From contig SVFT01000001.1 in assembly GCA_015056735.1 (NCBI GenBank), forward strand, positions 434,001 to 498,000: a DNA stretch of 64,000 nt. Direction: 5' to 3'. This document shows positions 60,059 to 64,000 of this stretch, piece after piece. The translations under genes and the position numbers were made by a program. Positions within the stretch are counted from its first letter, which is position 1. Each line of letters starts with the position of its first letter. Source of the DNA: Lachnospiraceae bacterium (lineage in GTDB: Bacteria; Bacillota; Clostridia; Lachnospirales; Lachnospiraceae). Below the pieces are notes generated by a model, which made no database searches, was not told the origin of the DNA, and saw only the letters and a list, made by a program, of their open reading frames with translations.

Positions 60059-60973
60059 ATGCTGCTGATAGAAGGAACAACAGATTTTCAATTAGACGGT
60101 CCGAGTGCTGTCGCGATCGGGAAGTTTGACGGTATCCACAGAGGACACCAGGAACTTCTTAAAAAGATCAAGGAAACAGGCTTTCAAACCGTCATCTTTA
60201 CATTTGATCCGCCGCCGAATGTCCTTTTCGGGCAGACGGAAGTGCGCGGACTGACAACAAGAGAAGAGAAGCGTCGGATCTTTGACAAGCAGGGGATCGA
60301 CGTGCTGATCGAGTACCCGCTTAACGAAAAGACCGCTGCGACCGATCCGGAGGATTTTATCGAAGAGATCCTCGTAAAGCGTCTTCGCACCGCATATATT
60401 GCGGCCGGAACCGACCTTTCATTCGGAAGCCGCGGACGCGGCAACAGCGCCCTTTTGGAAAAATGGGCGGACACATATGGATATCAGGTCGAGATCATCG
60501 ATAAGATCCTCGATGAAGGGGAAGAGATCACATCGACCAGGATCCGCGAAGAAGTAAAGCAGGGACATATGCAGACGGTCACGCGTCTGATCGGCTTTCC
60601 GTACAGCATCACAGGGATCGTGGAGCACGGCAAACGCATCGGCCGCACGATCGGCATCCCGACGGTCAACTTGCTGCCGCCGGATGATAAGCTTCTGCCG
60701 CCGCATGGGGTTTACTACTCCTATGTGTCTTATAACGGAAAGCATTACCGCTCGATCAGCAATGTGGGCGTGAAGCCGACGGTCGGCGACAGGAACGTGC
60801 AGGGCGTGGAGTCCTATCTCTATGATTTTGATGAAGAGATCTATGGGAAAAAGCTGACAGTCAATCTGCTCGAATTCAGAAGGCCGGAAGAGAAGTTCCC
60901 GAGTGTGGAAGTTCTGAAAGCCAAGATGCAGGAAGACGTCGCTGCGGGCGCACAGTACCCGCAGATGTTCTGA
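60059..60973 (+). CDS. ribF: Bifunctional riboflavin kinase / FAD synthetase
   Basis: RibF converts riboflavin to FMN and FAD. 304 residues: N-terminal nucleotidyltransferase domain with AIGKFDGIHRGHQELL (residues ~20-35; Lys replaces the usual Asn of GNFDG) and the C-terminal flavokinase from ~residue 185 with GRTIGIPTVNLLPPDDKLLP and HGVYYSYVSYNGKHYRSISN followed by GVKPTV. Usual neighbour of truB. TAGGAGA ribosome site. Confidence 0.96.
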   Translation: MLLIEGTTDFQLDGPSAVAIGKFDGIHRGHQELLKKIKETGFQTVIFTFDPPPNVLFGQTEVRGLTTREEKRRIFDKQGIDVLIEYPLNEKTAATDPEDFIEEILVKRLRTAYIAAGTDLSFGSRGRGNSALLEKWADTYGYQVEIIDKILDEGEEITSTRIREEVKQGHMQTVTRLIGFPYSITGIVEHGKRIGRTIGIPTVNLLPPDDKLLPPHGVYYSYVSYNGKHYRSISNVGVKPTVGDRNVQGVESYLYDFDEEIYGKKLTVNLLEFRRPEEKFPSVEVLKAKMQEDVAAGAQYPQMF

Positions 60974-61004
60974 CCGGCAGACAGAAGTTTTAATGAGGTT
61001 TTAC

Positions 61005-62060
61005 ATGAAAAGAAATATTGCAACAGGCGCTGCGCTTTTGTGCGCGATGGCCCTGTGCATGCCGCTTCGTTTGCATGCACAGACGACCAAAGATCTAGAG
61101 CGCCATGCGGGTCTCTCCGAACTGATCCATGAAGCCGAAGAGAGCGCAAAGGAACTGGAACAGCAGATCCGCGACGGAAGCGTCAAGAAGCCGAAGCAGA
61201 AGCTCTGCGAGGCAAATAACTGGGGGTATACGAACCTTGGTATCGCGGAAGTCGATAATCATTTAAATGTTCGAAACCAGCCGTCCGAAAGCGGCGAACT
61301 CGTCGGCAAGATGACCAAGAATGCGGCCTGCGAGATCCTTGATATCGAAGGAGACTGGGCGCATATCAAATCCGGTAAGGTGGAAGGCTACTGCCATACC
61401 GATTATCTGCTGCAGGGCGATGCCGCCAAGAAGCGGGCCAAAGAGACCGTCTATACGGTTGCGATCGTCACAACGACGACTTTAAAGGTCCGTGACGAGC
61501 CTAATACGAATTGTCCCGTTATCACGCTTGTCGGCGAAGAGGAGCGTCTTGAGGTGGTCGATCAGTCCGTAGAGGGCTGGGCCAAGATCATGCTTGATGA
61601 TGAGGAAGCATACGTTTCAACGGAATTTGTCAAGATCGAAGAAGAGCTGACGACCGCCGTTACGATGAAAGAACTGTTATACGGACAGGACGGCGTCTCC
61701 AATACGAGAGTCGATCTGTGTCAGTTTGCAAAGAAGTTTGTCGGCAACCGCTACGTATGGGGCGGCACAAGCCTGACAAACGGCGCGGACTGCTCCGGCT
61801 TCGTACAGAGCGTCTTTAAGAACTTCGGCATCAAGCTTCCGAGATCTTCGAGAGAACAGGCGACTGTCGGTACCAAGATCAAGCTTTCCGAGGCAAAGCC
61901 GGGCGACCTGATCTTCTATGCAAAGGGCGGCAGGATCAATCACGTTGCGCTTTATATCGGCAACGGACAGGTCGTACACGCCAGCAGCCCCAAGAGCGGT
62001 ATCAAGATCTCCAATGCGACATACCGTTCGCCCGCGACGATCCGACGTGTCATGAAGTAG
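61005..62060 (+). CDS. Secreted SH3-NlpC/P60 peptidoglycan hydrolase
   Basis: 351 residues from ATG 61005 (GAGG 6-9 bases upstream; the ATG at 60993 lacks a site). A signal peptide (IATGAALLCAMALCMPL, cut near LHAQ) is followed by a charged helical part, two bacterial SH3 domains (~residues 75-130, NHLNVRNQPSESGELVGKMT; ~145-205, TTLKVRDEPNTNCPVITLVG) and a C-terminal NlpC/P60 domain. The catalytic Cys is in GADCSGFVQSVFKNFGI (~residue 262) and the His in NHVALYIGNGQ (~residue 312), followed by VHASSP. It should cut the D-gamma-Glu-diamino acid bond in cell-wall peptides. Its downstream region carries the rpsO promoter. Confidence 0.94.
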   Translation: MKRNIATGAALLCAMALCMPLRLHAQTTKDLERHAGLSELIHEAEESAKELEQQIRDGSVKKPKQKLCEANNWGYTNLGIAEVDNHLNVRNQPSESGELVGKMTKNAACEILDIEGDWAHIKSGKVEGYCHTDYLLQGDAAKKRAKETVYTVAIVTTTTLKVRDEPNTNCPVITLVGEEERLEVVDQSVEGWAKIMLDDEEAYVSTEFVKIEEELTTAVTMKELLYGQDGVSNTRVDLCQFAKKFVGNRYVWGGTSLTNGADCSGFVQSVFKNFGIKLPRSSREQATVGTKIKLSEAKPGDLIFYAKGGRINHVALYIGNGQVVHASSPKSGIKISNATYRSPATIRRVMK

Positions 62061-62073
62061 CGGGAAAAAGCGC

Positions 62074-62102
62074 TTTACATATAATAGCGCCTATGCTATA
62101 AT
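62074..62102 (+). promoter_or_regulatory. Promoter of rpsO
   Basis: TTTACA (62074-62079), exactly 17 bases, and TATAAT (62097-62102) preceded by TGC: one of the best promoters in the window. Transcription would begin near 62109. Confidence 0.85.
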
Positions 62103-62218
62103 CATCAAGTGTTGTTTGCCGTCACTTAGGCAGCGGATACTCCAACCGCGTCCCGGTGATCGGTGTATCAGTCGATCGAAAGCGGTCGACATGCGAGATT
62201 TATCAGGAGGAAATTTAC
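62103..62218 (+). promoter_or_regulatory. Likely S15 autoregulatory leader
   Basis: A ~110-base untranslated leader precedes rpsO. It contains a hairpin with GTCGA/TCGAC arms around a GAAA loop (about 62171-62190) and ends with AGGAGG 7 bases before the ATG. Leader structures bound by S15 are known for rpsO in several bacteria; this fold is not matched to a specific class here. Confidence 0.5.
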
Positions 62219-62485
62219 ATGATCGCAAAAGAAAAGAAAACATCTATTATCAATGAGTATGCGAGAACAGCAGGCGATACCGGTTCACCGGAAGTTCAGG
62301 TTGCCGTTCTGACAGCAAGGATCGCTGAGCTTACAGCGCATCTGCAGGAGAATCCGAAGGATCATCATTCCAGAAGAGGTCTTCTTAAGATGGTTGGTCA
62401 GAGACGTGGTCTTCTTTCTTATCTGAAGAAGAAAGATATCGAGAGATATCGTGCACTGATCGAGAAACTCGGCCTCAGAAAATAA
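62219..62485 (+). CDS. rpsO: 30S ribosomal protein S15
   Basis: 88 residues, the normal size. [40 protein letters not shown] and [20 protein letters not shown] match S15, which binds the central domain of 16S rRNA early in assembly. ATG 62219 follows AGGAGG at 62206-62211; an in-frame extension to 62156 runs through the leader and is rejected. Standard neighbour of pnp. Confidence 0.98.
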   Translation: MIAKEKKTSIINEYARTAGDTGSPEVQVAVLTARIAELTAHLQENPKDHHSRRGLLKMVGQRRGLLSYLKKKDIERYRALIEKLGLRK

Positions 62486-62494
62486 TAATGCTAA

Positions 62495-62532
62495 AAAGAG
62501 GCGGGTTTTGTCTATCCGCCTCTTTGTTTTTC
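62495..62532 (+). terminator. Rho-independent terminator after rpsO
   Basis: AAAGAGGCGG (62495-62504) pairs perfectly with CCGCCTCTTT (62516-62525) around an 11-base loop, followed by GTTTTTC. It separates rpsO from pnp, though read-through may still serve pnp. Confidence 0.88.
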
Positions 62533-62540
62533 AAGTAACA

Positions 62541-62621
62541 CAGACAGAAGATCTACCCCGAGACCACATCCAAATGTGCGAAAGATCGTGGATTTAGATG
62601 TAGTTTCGGTTCTTCTGTCTG
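62541..62621 (+). promoter_or_regulatory. Long stem-loop in the pnp leader
   Basis: Nested arms pair in order: CAGACAGAA (62541-62549) with TTCTGTCTG (62613-62621); CCGAGAC (62558-62564) with GTTTCGG (62603-62609, one G-T pair); ACATC (62566-62570) with GATGT (62597-62601); AAAT (62572-62575) with ATTT (62592-62595). This makes an ~80-base rod-like hairpin about 38 bases upstream of pnp. In E. coli a pnp leader stem cut by RNase III gives PNPase autocontrol; a similar role is inferred. Confidence 0.6.
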
Positions 62622-62658
62622 ATAAGATATCTCATTTATGAGACGAAAGGAGAACAAT

Positions 62659-64000
62659 ATGGTAAAAACTTATACCATGGACCTTGCAGGACGTACATTA
62701 TCCGTAGAGATCGGCAAGGTTGGCAAACAGGCAAACGGCTGTGCGTTCATGAGATACGGTGATACAACCGTTCTTTCTACGGCAACAGCATCCGACAAAC
62801 CGAGGGACGGTATTGATTTCTTCCCGCTTTCCGTTGAATTCGAGGAGAAAATGTATTCCGTAGGTAAGATCCCCGGCGGTTTCAACAAGAGAGAAGGAAA
62901 GGCTTCCGAAAACGCTGTTCTGACAAGCCGCGTGATCGACAGACCGATGCGTCCCCTTTTCCCGAAGGACTATCGTAACGATGTCACACTGAACAATATG
63001 GTCATGAGCGTTGACCCTGCATGCCGTCCCGAACTGGTGGCTATGCTCGGCGCAGCGATCGCAACTTCGATTTCCGATATTCCGTTTGACGGCCCCTGCG
63101 CGATGACGCAGATCGGCATGAAGGACGGTGAGTTCATCGTAAACCCTTCCCAGAAGGAATGGGCTGAAGGCGACCTCAAACTGACTGTTGCTTCCACAGC
63201 GACCAAGGTCATCATGATCGAGGCCGGTGCAAATGAGATCCCCGAAGCAAAGATGATCGAGGCGATCTACAAGGCGCACGAAGTAAACCAGACGATCATC
63301 GCGTTCATCAATCAGATGGTGGCAGAGGTAGGCAAGCCGAAGCACAGCTATACAAGCTGCGCGATCCCGGAAGAGATGTTTGCAAAGATCAAAGAGATCG
63401 TTCCCCCTTCCGAGATGGAAGTTGCTGTCTTCACAGACGAGAAGCAGGTTCGTGAAGATAACATTAAGAAGATCACAGAGAAGCTCGAAGAGGCATTTGC
63501 GGATAACGAAGAGTGGCTTGCGATCCTCGGCGAAGCGATCTACCAGTATGAGAAGAAGACAGTACGTAAGATGATCCTCAAAGATCACAAGCGTCCTGAC
63601 GGCCGTGAGATCACACAGATCCGTCCGCTTGCGGCTGAGGTTGACCTCATCCCCCGCGTACACGGCTCCGCTATGTTTACACGTGGTCAGACACAGATCT
63701 GCGATGTATGTACACTGGCTCCGCTTTCCGAAGCACAGAAGGTTGACGGCATCGATGAGAATGTAACGACCAAGCGCTATATGCATCACTATAATTTCCC
63801 GTCCTATTCCGTAGGTGAGACAAAGCCGAGCCGTGGCCCGGGACGTAGAGAGATCGGCCATGGTGCACTTGCAGAGAGAGCACTTCTCCCTGTTCTTCCT
63901 TCCACGGAAGAGTTCCCGTATGCGATCCGCTGCGTATCCGAGACATTTGAGTCCAACGGTTCCACATCCATGGCTTCCACATGCGCATCCTGTATGTCTC
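62659..64000 (+). CDS. pnp: Polyribonucleotide nucleotidyltransferase, 5' part
   Basis: PNPase degrades RNA 3' to 5' using phosphate. ATG 62659 follows AAAGGAG; the frame is open to the end of the window (447 codons). The first RNase PH domain (~residues 1-140) begins VKTYTMDLAGRTLSVEIGKV and holds PGGFNKREGKASENAVLTSR-type sequence (core GGFNKREGKAS) and IDRPMRPLFPKDYRNDV. The helical domain follows (~150-310). The second PH domain starts near KRPDGREITQIRPLAAEVDL and holds the active-site block HGSAMFTRGQTQICDV. KH and S1 domains lie beyond the window. Confidence 0.97.
   Translation, partial: MVKTYTMDLAGRTLSVEIGKVGKQANGCAFMRYGDTTVLSTATASDKPRDGIDFFPLSVEFEEKMYSVGKIPGGFNKREGKASENAVLTSRVIDRPMRPLFPKDYRNDVTLNNMVMSVDPACRPELVAMLGAAIATSISDIPFDGPCAMTQIGMKDGEFIVNPSQKEWAEGDLKLTVASTATKVIMIEAGANEIPEAKMIEAIYKAHEVNQTIIAFINQMVAEVGKPKHSYTSCAIPEEMFAKIKEIVPPSEMEVAVFTDEKQVREDNIKKITEKLEEAFADNEEWLAILGEAIYQYEKKTVRKMILKDHKRPDGREITQIRPLAAEVDLIPRVHGSAMFTRGQTQICDVCTLAPLSEAQKVDGIDENVTTKRYMHHYNFPSYSVGETKPSRGPGRREIGHGALAERALLPVLPSTEEFPYAIRCVSETFESNGSTSMASTCASCMS

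Overview
The window is a chromosomal segment of a Gram-positive anaerobe of the Bacillota, most likely a Lachnospiraceae-like Clostridium relative. The evidence is the PolC-type replicative polymerase, the MEP isoprenoid genes beside uppS/cdsA/rseP, the rimP-nusA-rnpM-L7Ae-infB-rbfA-nrnA-truB-ribF-rpsO-pnp order, extended -10 promoters (TGnTATAAT) and strong GGAGG ribosome binding sites. No 16S gene is present, so the family assignment is inference.

Layout. 1-2463 is the 3' part of an RND permease. 2536-3504 is a membrane-anchored polysaccharide deacetylase and 3544-4251 a bactofilin. 4251-15118 is a tight housekeeping operon: pyrH, frr, uppS, cdsA, dxr, rseP, ispG, polC. A ten-TM-type metal/arsenic permease follows polC (15122-15964). 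About 770 bases without a protein gene then hold a large nested palindromic element, three 42-bp tandem repeats, and a tRNA-Glu(CUC) on the minus strand with its terminator.

16732-52525 is the most interesting part: a complete-looking extracellular-type contractile injection system (eCIS/Afp/PVC-like) placed between polC and rimP, genes that are often close neighbours in this group. Its core has a Pvc16-like cap (DUF4255), a PAAR-like tip (DUF4280), one sheath, one tube, a gpE/T4-type assembly chaperone, a DUF6760 mini-gene with an apparent CTG start, a second tube-like protein with a long repeat tail, a 688-residue helical protein, two CIS_tube-type adaptors, separate hub and spike proteins, gp25, two large baseplate-J proteins, a tail protein I and an AAA+ ATPase. 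Upstream of the core, in the same orientation, lie five further genes. One is a GKxLT-type CIS-associated protein. The next four form an envelope set with two further unknowns: a one-TM protein, a multi-TM protein with a degenerate class III cyclase domain, a one-TM MORN-repeat protein, an exported TolC-like protein and an exported helical protein. Embedded between tail protein I and the AAA+ gene are a STAS protein, an FtsE-like ATPase without FtsX, an SH3 protein and a membrane HATPase kinase without a recognisable phospho-acceptor His. I infer an injection system that is anchored to, or released through, the Gram-positive envelope and controlled by a local signalling set. No obvious toxin payload is visible.

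52545-64000 returns to housekeeping: promoter and palindromic leader, rimP, nusA, rnpM (ylxR), an L7Ae-like gene, infB, rbfA, a DHH phosphoesterase (nrnA), truB, ribF, an SH3-NlpC/P60 hydrolase, rpsO with its own promoter, and the 5' part of pnp preceded by a long stem-loop leader.

All family names come from reading motifs by eye; no database search or structure prediction was run.
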